From NCBI RefSeq assembly GCF_022376295.1, contig NZ_CP060140.1:3042356-3106355 (forward strand): a stretch of 64,000 nt of DNA. Direction: 5' to 3'. Position numbers and translations under genes: made by a program. Positions within the stretch are counted from its first letter, which is position 1. Each line of letters begins with the position of its first letter. The DNA is from Nodularia sphaerocarpa UHCC 0038 (lineage in GTDB: Bacteria; Cyanobacteriota; Cyanobacteriia; Cyanobacteriales; Nostocaceae). Shown here one piece after another: positions 43,563 through 53,834 of the stretch. The notes under the pieces are model-generated. The model saw only the letters and a program-made list of their open reading frames with translations. It made no database searches and had not been told where the DNA came from.

Positions 43563-44192
43563 CTAACCTAACACATCCCTCACCCAACCTCTTACTGCTT
43601 TTCTCATCGCCCTTCTTCCCTCATTTCGATTTTCTTCAATCAACCTGGGTAGTTCTCGAATTGGTAAACTAGGAAAAACCAAACTTGTTTGAGATTCTAC
43701 ATATTCACCATTCTGCAAAAGATAAATCTTCAATTCTCCTGAGTCATAACACCAAACTTCAGGAACACCCAACCGCCCATAAATCGGAAATCGATTTAAA
43801 GATTTGCTGGTAACATCAATTTCTAATGCTAAATCTGGGGGCGGGTCTTGGTTTAAATCTAAATCAAGCTTACCTCTAATTGCTGCTTCATTTTGGAAAT
43901 AAAAACAATCATCTGGTTCTAAACCAGCCATACGGCTTTGCTGCTTCCAGGTAGTTGAACCATAAGTTTCATATTTTAAATCTAATTCTAAAGCTATGTC
44001 TTCAATAGCGATGCTGAAACTTTTTTTATAATATTCGTGTTCTGGTAAAGGTGTGATAATTTCCAAGTTCCCGTTATCGTAAGCTATTCTAGCTGCACGA
44101 TTTTCTCCCAAATCTTGCAAAAGATTTTCAAATTGTTGCCAGCTAATATTGTAAAGTACGACTCTATCGGCTCGATTTTTAACAGCTATCAT
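43563..44192 (-). CDS. Uma2 family (PD-(D/E)XK-like) protein
   Basis: A 209-residue Uma2 protein of a different subgroup from the two at 9.5-11 kb. Visible motifs: YNISWQQFENLLQDLGENRA, RIAYDNGNLEIITPLPEHE, LEPDDCFYFQNE, PPPDLALEIDVTSKSLNRFP (fold acidic residues) and LGVPEVWCYD. The family is common in cyanobacteria and has no settled function. ATG at 44192. It sits about 70 bases downstream of the signalling operon and may be in the same transcript. Confidence 0.9.
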   Translation of the reverse strand: MIAVKNRADRVVLYNISWQQFENLLQDLGENRAARIAYDNGNLEIITPLPEHEYYKKSFSIAIEDIALELDLKYETYGSTTWKQQSRMAGLEPDDCFYFQNEAAIRGKLDLDLNQDPPPDLALEIDVTSKSLNRFPIYGRLGVPEVWCYDSGELKIYLLQNGEYVESQTSLVFPSLPIRELPRLIEENRNEGRRAMRKAVRGWVRDVLG

Positions 44193-44261
44193 AATTTTCT
44201 CTGACTCCTGTAAATCAGCAATTAGCCCTACTTCAATATTGGCTCATTTATGGAAACTTGG

Positions 44262-45632
44262 TTAACAATTGCAGCAGTAGCGATCGCGCCCCTGTTCTTT
44301 TGCATCGTATAATGCTTTATCTGCATCTGCTATGAGTGTATCTGGTCGCACTTTAAAGCTCGGTATAACTGAGGAAATACCCAAACTGACTGTGACGATA
44401 TCGGCGACATTAGATTTAGCATGAGGAAGGGCTTGCTCGTGAATTATTTGTTGAATTCTTTGTGCTATCTTAATGACTCCTTCGATATCGGTATTCGGTA
44501 AAAGGACTATAAATTCTTCGCCACCATAACGCGCCAGTAAATCGGCGGGACGACGGACTACTTCTTGGACTCTTTGTGCTATTCTAATCAGGCAATCGTC
44601 ACCAGCCAGATGACCATAGTAATCGTTGTAAGGTTTAAATTTATCAACGTCGAATAAAATCAGTGAGAGGGGCTGCTGTTCCCGCGCTAGACGTTTCCAT
44701 TCTGCTTGCAATCGTGTATCAAAACAACGACGGTTAGCCACCTGAGTTAAACCATCGATATTTACCAGTTTTTCGAGTTTCTGATTAGCATCTTGCAAAG
44801 CTATTTCCGTTTGTTTCCGGGCTGTGATATCACGGATGGTAATCGCAAAACCATCACCTAATTTTACAGCTACAAAGTGATACCAAGAAGAATCTGCTGA
44901 TGGATAGTAAAAATCACGTTCTAAAGCTTGTCCTGTCTCCACAACCTCAATAAAATGATCAAATAGTTCTGGTTGAATCTTGGTCAAAAACTTTTTCAAA
45001 ACCAATTTACCGATCATATCTTCACGACTACGTTCAAAGACTTTAGCAATGACAGGGTTAACCACTAAACACCTAAAATCCTCAATATCCCCAGTTTCAG
45101 GGTGACGAACAGCTTGCAAAGCGGCGATTCCATCAAGGGAACAATTCAAAACACTCGACAACAAAGCTCTAGACTGATAAAGTGCCTCTTCTGTATCTCT
45201 ACGGTAATTAATTTCTTTTTGCAGAAGGTATTTTTGTCTTTGAATAGTTAACTGATTATTCAGACGTGCTACTAATTCTTCTATTTGAAAAGGTTTAGTA
45301 ATGTAATCTACACCTCCTGAATTAAAGGCTTTGACTTTATCCAAAACATCATCTAAAGCACTAATAAAAATTATGGGAATATTAGCTAAATCCTCATCTG
45401 CTTTCAGAGCTTGACAAACTTCATAGCCATCCATTTCTGGCATTTTGATATCTAACAGAATAATATCTGGTCGCTTGACCTTCACCGTTTTTAGCGCCAT
45501 TCGCCCACTGGTGACGCTGCGAACAGTGTAGCCAAGTTTTACCAACAAATCGCTGAGTAATTGTAAGTTTTCGGGAATATCATCTACAAGGAGAATGTTA
45601 CCTTGATTTTCTATGTCTGAATCATGATTCAT
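44262..45632 (-). CDS. response regulator with REC-PAS-GGDEF domains (diguanylate cyclase)
   Basis: A 456-residue soluble protein. REC receiver (about residues 12-130: ILLVDDIPENLQLL, phospho-acceptor region DIILLDIKMPEMDGYE, KPF at the end), a PAS-like domain (about 155-275), and a C-terminal GGDEF domain (about 290-450) with DVDKFKPYNDYYGH, active site RYGGEEF and a product-inhibition I-site (RPAD) five residues before it. It should make cyclic-di-GMP when phosphorylated. Six bases separate it from the upstream kinase, so it is the likely output of the three-kinase operon. Confidence 0.94.
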   Translation of the reverse strand: MNHDSDIENQGNILLVDDIPENLQLLSDLLVKLGYTVRSVTSGRMALKTVKVKRPDIILLDIKMPEMDGYEVCQALKADEDLANIPIIFISALDDVLDKVKAFNSGGVDYITKPFQIEELVARLNNQLTIQRQKYLLQKEINYRRDTEEALYQSRALLSSVLNCSLDGIAALQAVRHPETGDIEDFRCLVVNPVIAKVFERSREDMIGKLVLKKFLTKIQPELFDHFIEVVETGQALERDFYYPSADSSWYHFVAVKLGDGFAITIRDITARKQTEIALQDANQKLEKLVNIDGLTQVANRRCFDTRLQAEWKRLAREQQPLSLILFDVDKFKPYNDYYGHLAGDDCLIRIAQRVQEVVRRPADLLARYGGEEFIVLLPNTDIEGVIKIAQRIQQIIHEQALPHAKSNVADIVTVSLGISSVIPSFKVRPDTLIADADKALYDAKEQGRDRYCCNC

Positions 45633-45638
45633 TGTTTA

Positions 45639-48455
45639 TCAGGGGTTATTGTTTATTAAAGGTTCAGCTAAATCAACTAATTGTTCAAACTCAAATTTTA
45701 GGACAATTTTTCTTAAAGATTTAATTAAAAAACTTTCGGTTTGGGGAATTTGTGCAATTAATTCCATGACTAGGTTTGTATTGGCTTCTAAAGCAGCTTC
45801 ATATAATTGATTAATCCATTCTTGATCCATATAGCTGAGATGATCAGATGTTAAAGAATTTTCGGATATATCTTCTGAATTAACAGGATTAGTTTCGGCA
45901 AAGATGTATTGTACACCCAGATGTTTAGTCAGGGCATCAAAAATAATATGTTCTCTAAATGGTTTGCGAAGGAAGTCGTCACAACCTGCTGAAAGCACAA
46001 TGGCTTTCTCTTCTTCTAAAACGCTGGCTGTTAAAGCTATCACCGCCGTAGCATTGCCTTTTGTGGTAGATTTAATATGTTTGGTGGCTTCATAACCATC
46101 CATAATCGGCATTCTCATATCCATAAAAATTAAATGAGGTTCCCATTCTTCCCAGATAGTTATAGCTTCTTTGCCATTACTAGCTTCTTTGATCTCAAAC
46201 CCCAATGGTTGTAAAAGCTTAATTAGTAATTGACGATTAATAGCTTTATCATCTACTGTTAATAGTTTGTAGGTAGGTTGTCCTGGTACAAGTTCTAAAA
46301 CTTGTGGATGTTCTTCCACCAAATTGCTGTTAGCTTGTTGACCTAATTTAGCTTGAATAGAAAATTTAAAAGTTGTGCCTTTTCCTAATTCGCTTTCTAC
46401 AGAAATATCTCCTTCCATTAACTGTACAAACTTGCGACTAATTACTAAACCCAAACCTGTACCTTCTTGAGAATCTTTACCAGATTGTGTTTGAGAAAAA
46501 GCCTCAAATAGTTTAGGTAATTCTGCTGTGGAAATTCCGATTCCTGTATCATGCACTGAAAAATCAAGAGTCAAAATATCTGTGATTTCTTCACTGCTAT
46601 TATTGACCGTTAAACTAATTCCTCCTGATTGAGTAAATTTGATACTATTACTAATTAAATTAATTAATACCTGACGGAGTTTCACTTCATCGGTGCAAAT
46701 ATAACGGGGGACATTTTCACTTCGCTGAAATATTAAATTTAAGCCTTGATTACTTGCGCGTAAATGCAGCATATCTTCTAAATCATAGAGCAAGCGATAC
46801 AGGTCAAAATCAGTAGGATTGAGGGTAGTTTTACCTGCTTCTATTTTCGATAAATCCAGAACGTTATTAATTAATGTTAGTAAATATTCACCACTACGAT
46901 AGATAATGCCAACATTTTCATAATGATCTGTTCGCAGGTTAGTGGCACGTAGCATTAATTGCGAAAAGCCGAGAATAGCATTAAGAGGTGAGCGTAATTC
47001 ATGACTCATGTTAGCAATAAATGTACTTTTAGCTTCATTTGCTACTTCTGCTTTTTCTTTAGCAATTACTAATTCTGCTGTGCGTTCCTCTACGCGATTT
47101 TCTAATGTTTCAAAAGATGTTTGTAACTGAAGAGCCATACTATTAAATGAATCAGCAAGATTTGTGACTTCTGCAATGCCTTGAACTTCTACTATCGTCA
47201 GCCCCTCTTGTATCCCCGACTCTTGCCATTTACCTTCTGCAATTGCCTGAGTAGCTTGATTTAAGCGGAGAATCGGATTAGTAATCCAACGAGCAGTGAG
47301 AATACCAATCCCTGTGGCGACAACAAGAGTGAGACAACAGAATACAATTGTCCAACTGGCATTTGCCTGAATTTCTGCAATAAAATCATTTTCAGGAATG
47401 ACAATAACTGTTAGCCAATTTAAATCTTTTTGCCCCTGGAATGGAACAACTTGAGCAAAGTAGCGTTGACCATTGTCTGTAAAGCTAAATTTTTGTTTTG
47501 TCTTGATGCGATCAAGTCGACCGAAATATTCCAGTAATTTTTTAGTGGTTTGCCGAGTCAGTTCTTCACGACTATTCACAGCATTTAATCTGTATTGGTT
47601 GGGATCATCTTTTTGTATATCCGACTTTAGAGAGTTTACTAAACTTGGAACAAAGGGAGTTTCGCCGGTGGAAGTACCGATTAAAAATCCATTGTTTTCT
47701 AAGATAAAAGCCTGACCTGTTTTACCAATTTTTAAGCTTTTGAGAAAATCCCCAAGCTGGAATAGAGAAATGGAGCAACTGACAACTCCTTGCAGCGTAT
47801 TATTTCGATCAAAGAATGGTAATACATAGGCAGCTACTAATCTTGGTTCATCTAACTTTATTCGTGAAACAACTATCTGCCAAGTCCCACTTGGTGTTTT
47901 TTTTCCAACTTCATACCAAGGACGATTTTCTGGGGGGGATTTCTGGGGATGGTCGTCTTTTTGTGAATCTTCAATTAACTTGGTGTGGTTTCCTTGACTG
48001 TCTGTTAGGTAGTTATTCCATTTGTAGTTATTTAACTTAGTTCTTATCCGGACGACACGAGAGCCATCATCCAGCTTATTTATAACGAGCATATCTTTGG
48101 TTTCGGTGGCGACTACTAAGGCATTCAATTTATCAAAAATTTGCGATTGCTCCCATAAATAGCGCTCTACTGCTGGGAAATCTTGATAGTTTAAAAATCC
48201 TAGTTTGATTACAGCAGCATTATTACGGGTAAGTTCTTTGGGTTTTTGCAAATGATTGTTAAGATTTTGGTCAATGCGATCGCCGATTTCTGCCATCAAA
48301 GGTTTTACCATATCTTCTACCGCTTTTTGTCCACTGCGAAAGGAAAGATAACCCACTAAACCCACTGCACCGACAATTTGCAATACAAAGGGGATAATTA
48401 ACACTAATCTCAGGGGAATTGGGCGGTATTTTTGGAGTTTATTGGTGCGATTCAT
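45639..48455 (-). CDS. hybrid histidine kinase, dCache-HAMP-HisKA-HATPase-REC (third kinase of operon)
   Basis: A 938-residue membrane kinase. An N-terminal helix (LRLVLIIPFVLQIVGAVGLV), a periplasmic double-Cache-like sensor (about residues 35-365), a second helix (TIVFCCLTLVVATGIGILTA), HAMP (about 390-450), HisKA with phospho-acceptor His485 (MSHELRSPLNAI), HATPase (NLISNSIKFTQSGG, DTGIGIS, GTGLGLVISR), and a REC domain (TVDDKAINRQLL, FMDMRMPIMDGYEA, KPF). A C-terminal helical tail of about 60 residues is shared with its two neighbours. Start ATG at 48455 overlaps the previous kinase by 17 bases. Strongly similar to the gene at 48439-51270, so a tandem duplicate. Confidence 0.94.
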   Translation of the reverse strand: MNRTNKLQKYRPIPLRLVLIIPFVLQIVGAVGLVGYLSFRSGQKAVEDMVKPLMAEIGDRIDQNLNNHLQKPKELTRNNAAVIKLGFLNYQDFPAVERYLWEQSQIFDKLNALVVATETKDMLVINKLDDGSRVVRIRTKLNNYKWNNYLTDSQGNHTKLIEDSQKDDHPQKSPPENRPWYEVGKKTPSGTWQIVVSRIKLDEPRLVAAYVLPFFDRNNTLQGVVSCSISLFQLGDFLKSLKIGKTGQAFILENNGFLIGTSTGETPFVPSLVNSLKSDIQKDDPNQYRLNAVNSREELTRQTTKKLLEYFGRLDRIKTKQKFSFTDNGQRYFAQVVPFQGQKDLNWLTVIVIPENDFIAEIQANASWTIVFCCLTLVVATGIGILTARWITNPILRLNQATQAIAEGKWQESGIQEGLTIVEVQGIAEVTNLADSFNSMALQLQTSFETLENRVEERTAELVIAKEKAEVANEAKSTFIANMSHELRSPLNAILGFSQLMLRATNLRTDHYENVGIIYRSGEYLLTLINNVLDLSKIEAGKTTLNPTDFDLYRLLYDLEDMLHLRASNQGLNLIFQRSENVPRYICTDEVKLRQVLINLISNSIKFTQSGGISLTVNNSSEEITDILTLDFSVHDTGIGISTAELPKLFEAFSQTQSGKDSQEGTGLGLVISRKFVQLMEGDISVESELGKGTTFKFSIQAKLGQQANSNLVEEHPQVLELVPGQPTYKLLTVDDKAINRQLLIKLLQPLGFEIKEASNGKEAITIWEEWEPHLIFMDMRMPIMDGYEATKHIKSTTKGNATAVIALTASVLEEEKAIVLSAGCDDFLRKPFREHIIFDALTKHLGVQYIFAETNPVNSEDISENSLTSDHLSYMDQEWINQLYEAALEANTNLVMELIAQIPQTESFLIKSLRKIVLKFEFEQLVDLAEPLINNNP

Positions 48456-51270
48456 TACTTATCAAAGGTTCGGCTAAGTCAACCAACTGCTCAAATTCAA
48501 ATTGGCGCGCAAGTTTTGTTAAAGAATGTATCAAATGAGCTTCTGTCTCTGGAATTTCTCCTACCAGTTCCAAGACGAGGTGAGTATTAGCCTCAAGAGC
48601 AGCTGCGTATAGCTGAGTAATCCATTGTCCAGACATACAGGTGAGGTTTTCCGATTTCAAGGCGGTTACGGCTCCATCATCCCAGATTGCTGATTTTGTT
48701 TCGGCAAAAATGTATTTTACACCCAAATGTTTCGCCAGGGCATCAAAAATTGTATGTTCTCTAAATGGTTTGCGAAGGAAGTCGTCACAACCTGCTGAAA
48801 GCACAATGGCTTTCTCTTCTTCTAATACGCTGGCTGTTAAAGCTATCACCGCCGTAGCATTGCCTTTTGTGGTAGATTTAATATGTTTTGTAGCTTCATA
48901 ACCATCCATAATAGGCATTCTCATATCCATCCAAATTAAATGAGGCTCCCATTCATCCCAAATAGTTATAGCTTCTTCTCCATTACTAGCTTCTTTCATC
49001 TCAAAACCCAAGGGTTGTAAAAGCTTAATCAGTAATTGGCGATTAATAGGTTTATCATCTACCACTAATATTTTATATGTAGGTTGTCCTGATACAAGTT
49101 CTAAAACTTGAGAAGAACCTTCTAAACCATTGTTTGTGATTTTTTGACCTAATTTTGCTTCAATATAAAATTTAAAAGTTGTGCCTTTTCCTAATTCGCT
49201 TTCAACAGAAATATCTCCTCCCATTAACAGCACAAAGTTGCGACTAATTCCTAAACCCAAACCCGTTCCTTCTTGGGAATCTTTTCCAGATTGTGTTTGC
49301 GAAAAAGCCTCAAATACTGTGGGTAGTTCTGCTGTGGAAATGCCGATTCCTGTATCATGCACTGAAAAATCAAGAGTCAAAATATCGGTGATTTGTTCAC
49401 TGCTATTATTTAGAGTTAAACTAATTCCTCCTGATTGAGTAAATTTGATAGAATTATTAATTAAATTAATTAACACTTGTCGAAGTTTCACTTCATCGGT
49501 GCAAATATAACGGGGGACATTTTCACTTCGGTGAAATATTAAATTTAAGTTTTTCTCATTGGCGCGTAAATGTAGCATATCTTCTAAATCATCGAGCAAG
49601 CGATACAGGTCAAAATCTTGAGGATTGAGGTTGGTTTTACCTGCTTCTATTTTGGATAAATCCAGAATGTTATTAATTAATGTGAGTAAATATTCCCCAC
49701 TCCGATAAATGATACCAGCATTTTCATATAGGTCTGTAGGGATGTTTTTAGTGCGTATGATCAATTGAGAAAAGCCGATAACTGCATTTAAAGGTGAGCG
49801 TAATTCATGGCTCATATTGGCAATAAATGTACTCTTGGCTTGGTTAGCAACTTCAGCTTTCTCTTTAGCAATTACTAATTCTGCTGTTCTTTCCTGTACT
49901 CGCTGTTCTAAAGTTGCAAAAGATGTTTGTAATTGAAAAGCCATGCGTTGGAAAGAATCTACAAGGCTGGCTAGTTCAGAAATGCCTTTTACTTCTACAA
50001 CCTGACTTAGTATACCCACGTCTTCTTGTATAGAGTTTTGCCAATCTCCCTGGGCTAGAGCTTGACTAGCTCGATTTAAACGCAGAATTGGCGCAGTTAT
50101 CCACCCGGCTGTGAGAATCCCAATTCCTGTGGACACTAATAGAGTTATACCACACAGTAAAATTGTCCATTGAGCATTAGCCTGAATTTCTGCGATAAAG
50201 TCAGATTCAGGAATCACAACAACTGTAAGCCAGTCTAAATTTTCTTCACTTTGTAATGGTAAAACCTGCACAAAATAGGATTGCTTATTAAAGGTAAACC
50301 TAAGTTGCTCTCTTTGATTAATGTGATGAAAATCAATAAAGTGGTTTTTTAAATATGTGGTAGTTTTCTGGGTTAGTATGTCATTACTTGCAAGAGCATT
50401 TAGCCTGCGCTGGTTTGGATCTACATTTTTAGCCCAGTTGTTGGGATTTGAGGGGTCAATTAATCCTTGACGAAAGGGAATTTCACCAGTGGATGTACCA
50501 ATCAATAATCCGTTTTTCTCGATCACAAAAGCTTGACCAGTTTTGCCAATTTTCAGATTTTTGAGGAAACCCCCTAATTGAGATAACGCAACAGAAGAGG
50601 CGAGAACTCCTTGAAAGGTATTATTAGGAGCGTAGAACGGCTCAAAGTAAGCAGCAACCAGAACAGGGTTATTTTCATCGACAATCGCCACATTAAGTCT
50701 CCAGACCGCTCCACCTGCTTTTTTTGCGGCTCCATACCAAGGGTTATTAGGGGGATCGTTATGGGGGTCGTAAGTTGTTGAACGTCTAATTAATTTGATG
50801 GGGTTTCCTTGACTATCCGCCAGGTAATTGTCCCAATTATAGTTAGTGGATTTATCCCTTAATCGAATTACACGCGAGGCATTATCCTGCTTTTGTAAGA
50901 TAAAAATCTCTTTTTCTTCGTTGGCGATCACTATCGTATTGACATTATTAAAGATGTTTAATTGCTGCCAAAAATATTTTTTAATAGTAGTTAAATCGCG
51001 CCAATTTATTATACCAATTTTGATGGCTGCGGCATTGTTTTTGACAATTTCTGTGGGTTGATGCAGGTAAGTGACTAGATTTTGATCAATGCGATCGCCG
51101 ATTTCTACCATTAAAGGATTTGCCATATCTTCTACAGCTTTTTGTCCACTACGATAGGAAAAATAACCAACTAGCCCCACAGCACCGACAATTTGCAAGA
51201 CAAAGGGGATAATTAAGACCAATCTCAGGGGAATTTGGCGGTATTTTTGGGTTTTATTCGTGCAATTCAT
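48439..51270 (-). CDS. hybrid histidine kinase, dCache-HAMP-HisKA-HATPase-REC (second kinase of operon)
   Basis: A 943-residue paralogue of the downstream kinase with the same domain order; His488 is the phospho-acceptor (MSHELRSPLNAV). The sensor half is much more diverged (for example NNPWYGAAKKAGGAVWRLNV) than the kinase/REC half, where DNA is nearly identical to the neighbour over long blocks (compare about 48789-48930 with 45984-46123). In the G2 box it reads GTGLGLGISRNF. ATG at 51270 overlaps the upstream kinase by 17 bases, so translation is coupled. Confidence 0.94.
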   Translation of the reverse strand: MNCTNKTQKYRQIPLRLVLIIPFVLQIVGAVGLVGYFSYRSGQKAVEDMANPLMVEIGDRIDQNLVTYLHQPTEIVKNNAAAIKIGIINWRDLTTIKKYFWQQLNIFNNVNTIVIANEEKEIFILQKQDNASRVIRLRDKSTNYNWDNYLADSQGNPIKLIRRSTTYDPHNDPPNNPWYGAAKKAGGAVWRLNVAIVDENNPVLVAAYFEPFYAPNNTFQGVLASSVALSQLGGFLKNLKIGKTGQAFVIEKNGLLIGTSTGEIPFRQGLIDPSNPNNWAKNVDPNQRRLNALASNDILTQKTTTYLKNHFIDFHHINQREQLRFTFNKQSYFVQVLPLQSEENLDWLTVVVIPESDFIAEIQANAQWTILLCGITLLVSTGIGILTAGWITAPILRLNRASQALAQGDWQNSIQEDVGILSQVVEVKGISELASLVDSFQRMAFQLQTSFATLEQRVQERTAELVIAKEKAEVANQAKSTFIANMSHELRSPLNAVIGFSQLIIRTKNIPTDLYENAGIIYRSGEYLLTLINNILDLSKIEAGKTNLNPQDFDLYRLLDDLEDMLHLRANEKNLNLIFHRSENVPRYICTDEVKLRQVLINLINNSIKFTQSGGISLTLNNSSEQITDILTLDFSVHDTGIGISTAELPTVFEAFSQTQSGKDSQEGTGLGLGISRNFVLLMGGDISVESELGKGTTFKFYIEAKLGQKITNNGLEGSSQVLELVSGQPTYKILVVDDKPINRQLLIKLLQPLGFEMKEASNGEEAITIWDEWEPHLIWMDMRMPIMDGYEATKHIKSTTKGNATAVIALTASVLEEEKAIVLSAGCDDFLRKPFREHTIFDALAKHLGVKYIFAETKSAIWDDGAVTALKSENLTCMSGQWITQLYAAALEANTHLVLELVGEIPETEAHLIHSLTKLARQFEFEQLVDLAEPLISNESHQ

Positions 51271-53668
51271 TGCTGGTCAAGGGTTCAGTTAAGTCAACCA
51301 ACTGCTCAAATTCAAATTGACGAGCAAGTTTTGTTAAAGAATTTATCAAATGAGTTTCTGTCTCTGGAATTTCTCCTACCAGTTCCAAGACGAGGTTAGT
51401 ATTAGCCTCAAGCGCAGCTTCATATAATTGACTAATCCATTGTCCAGACATACAGGTTAAATTTTTCGATGTCAATGGGCTTTCTCCTGAATTATCCAAA
51501 GCTGGAAAAGTTGTTTCGGCAAAGATGTATTTTACACCCAAATGTTTCGCCAGGGCATCAAAAATTGTATGTTCTGCAAATGGCTTACGCAGAAAATCAT
51601 CACAACCAGCAGATAGCACAATGGCTTTCTCTTCTTCTAATACACTGGCTGTTAAAGCTATTACTGCCGTAGCATTACCTTTTGTGGTAGATTTAATATG
51701 TTTGGTAGCTTCATAACCATCCATGACAGGCATCCGCATATCCATAAAAATTAAATGCGGTTCCCATTCATCCCAAATGGCGATCGCCTCTTTACCATTA
51801 CTAGCTTCTTTCATCTCAAAACCCAAGGGTTGTAAAAGCTTAACTAGAAGTTGAAGATTAATCTTTTTATCATCTACAGCGAGGATTTTGTATATAGGTT
51901 GATCAGCAGCCAAACCCATCACCTGTGTCCGTTCTTCTAGATCATTAGTTTTTGTGGCTTCACCTAATTTAGCCTGAATATAAAATTCAAAAGTTGTCCC
52001 TTTTCCTACCTCGCTTTTTACGGAAATATCCCCACCCATTAATTGGACAAATTTCCGACTGATTGCTAAACCTAAACCCGTTCCTTCTTGCATTTCTTTT
52101 CCGGCTTCTGCTTGGGTAAAAGCCTCAAAGAGTTTTGGTAATTCTGCGGCAGAAATTCCTACTCCAGTATCATTGACACGAACATGGAGATGAAAAACAT
52201 CCGTTGTTTCTTGATCTCCCTGAAAAACATAGAGACTAATTTCACCTACAGGAGTAAACTTAATAGCATTACTGAGTAAATTTATTAAAACCTGACGCAG
52301 TTTGACTTCATCGGTGCAAATATAATGCGGTAAGTTTTCACTACGCTTAAATATGAGTGATAATCCCGCATTAGTAGCCCGCAGATGCAGCATATCTTCT
52401 AAATCATCCAGTAAGCGATAGAGATTAAAATCATTAATATTCAGCGTTGCTTTCCCAGCTTCTATTTTGGATAAATCGAGAACATGATTAATCAGGGTGA
52501 GTAAATAGTCGCCACTACGATAAATAATCCCCGCATTTTCATATTGATCAGGCGGAAGATTTTTGGCGCGTAACATCAATTGCGAAAACCCGATAACAGC
52601 ATTGAGGGGCGATCTTAATTCATGACTCATATTAGCAATAAAGGCACTTTTAGCACGGTTCGCCGCTTCGGCTTTGGCTGCTAGTTCCTGTGCTTTAGCT
52701 TCACTTGCTTGTAAATCTCTAGTTCGGTCAAAAACTCGTTTTTCTAATTCTGCATTAACTGTTTTGAGATTTAATTTATACTTATGGTTTTCTGTGACAA
52801 TAGCTAACATCACCATAGTAGTCACAGAGATTACACCGATAAACAATTGTAACAATACAATTGAATTACTTTTTAAAGCTGCGTTATAAAATATTCCTAA
52901 GCTATAACTCGTAGCAACAGCAGCAGCGCTAGATACAATTGCAACTAATACAGTGGTGATTTGATCACCAAAGCGAAAAGCAGACCAAAATAAAGGCGGT
53001 AATAGTAAATACTCTAAAGGTTGTGGTTGAATAAAAGTAAAATAGCTAACTATACATAAAATAATTATTGTCCCTAGCATTTCCCAGTTTAGCCAAGATT
53101 TAACTGCAAAATTAGGTCTTTTTTTCGCTAAAGTTAAAATAGGTGGTGCAAATACTAAAATTCCTATAGCATCACCGACCCACCAACTTAAGGACATTTC
53201 TAAATATTTATTCCAGGGTTCATAACCACCTAAACAAACTATAGCTGAACCCAATAAAGATTGAAAAATTGTGCCAGTAAACAAAGTACACAATGAGAAA
53301 ATGACTACATTGGTCACTTGATTAAAAGGGTAATTTGTGCGCGTTAATCGCAGTATTAGTGTGACAGAAATTAGTGAGCCAATAGTAGTCCAAATAGCTC
53401 CAAAACCCGATAATAATATCATTTTAAAGCCAATATTATTAGCTAATGTCGCTCCTAAGAAGACCCCAAACCAATGCGATCGCCCCCAAAGCAATAAAAA
53501 GCCAATAGCAAAACCCACAGATGGCCAAACAGGAGTACCAAAAGCCGGAACTGACATTTTTTTCAATACCAGCCAAGCGACAATATAGTAACTCATGGCA
53601 ATAATTAACACACGAAACCACCAAAGAGGATTTCGATAGTCAATACCGAGACCTGGAAAAATCTTCAT
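51254..53668 (-). CDS. hybrid histidine kinase with MASE1 sensor (first kinase of operon)
   Basis: An 804-residue kinase. Residues 1-300 contain about eight hydrophobic helices and resemble the MASE1 membrane sensor (WLVLKKMSVPAFGTPVWPSV, WWVGDAIGILVFAPPILTL). A coiled-coil linker follows, then HisKA with His349 (MSHELRSPLNAV), HATPase (NLLSNAIKFTPVGE, DTGVGIS, GTGLGLAISRKF), REC (AVDDKKINLQLL, FMDMRMPVMDGYEA) and the C-terminal tail shared by all three kinases (QLYEAALEANTNLVLELVGE). It is the first gene of the operon and its ligand is unknown. ATG at 53668. Confidence 0.93.
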   Translation of the reverse strand: MKIFPGLGIDYRNPLWWFRVLIIAMSYYIVAWLVLKKMSVPAFGTPVWPSVGFAIGFLLLWGRSHWFGVFLGATLANNIGFKMILLSGFGAIWTTIGSLISVTLILRLTRTNYPFNQVTNVVIFSLCTLFTGTIFQSLLGSAIVCLGGYEPWNKYLEMSLSWWVGDAIGILVFAPPILTLAKKRPNFAVKSWLNWEMLGTIIILCIVSYFTFIQPQPLEYLLLPPLFWSAFRFGDQITTVLVAIVSSAAAVATSYSLGIFYNAALKSNSIVLLQLFIGVISVTTMVMLAIVTENHKYKLNLKTVNAELEKRVFDRTRDLQASEAKAQELAAKAEAANRAKSAFIANMSHELRSPLNAVIGFSQLMLRAKNLPPDQYENAGIIYRSGDYLLTLINHVLDLSKIEAGKATLNINDFNLYRLLDDLEDMLHLRATNAGLSLIFKRSENLPHYICTDEVKLRQVLINLLSNAIKFTPVGEISLYVFQGDQETTDVFHLHVRVNDTGVGISAAELPKLFEAFTQAEAGKEMQEGTGLGLAISRKFVQLMGGDISVKSEVGKGTTFEFYIQAKLGEATKTNDLEERTQVMGLAADQPIYKILAVDDKKINLQLLVKLLQPLGFEMKEASNGKEAIAIWDEWEPHLIFMDMRMPVMDGYEATKHIKSTTKGNATAVIALTASVLEEEKAIVLSAGCDDFLRKPFAEHTIFDALAKHLGVKYIFAETTFPALDNSGESPLTSKNLTCMSGQWISQLYEAALEANTNLVLELVGEIPETETHLINSLTKLARQFEFEQLVDLTEPLTSNELHE

Positions 53669-53670
53669 AG

Positions 53671-53752
53671 GGAGTAGGGAGTAGGGAGTAGGGAAATATT
53701 ACCAGTCCCGGTGTACCCAATCCCCAATCCCGGTGTACCCAATCTCCAATCC
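53671..53752. repeat. tandem repeats upstream of the kinase operon and purA
   Basis: Three GGGAGTA heptamers start near 53670, followed by two direct copies of a CCCGGTGTACCCAATC block (about 53706 and 53730). They lie in the roughly 165-base divergent promoter region between the kinase operon and purA. Confidence 0.8.
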
Positions 53753-53834
53753 CCAGACCCCAATTACTTGACAAGAGCCATACAATCTGGTAAAAATTGT
53801 AATTTGTGGAAACTTTACCCTTTGAGATAATCTC

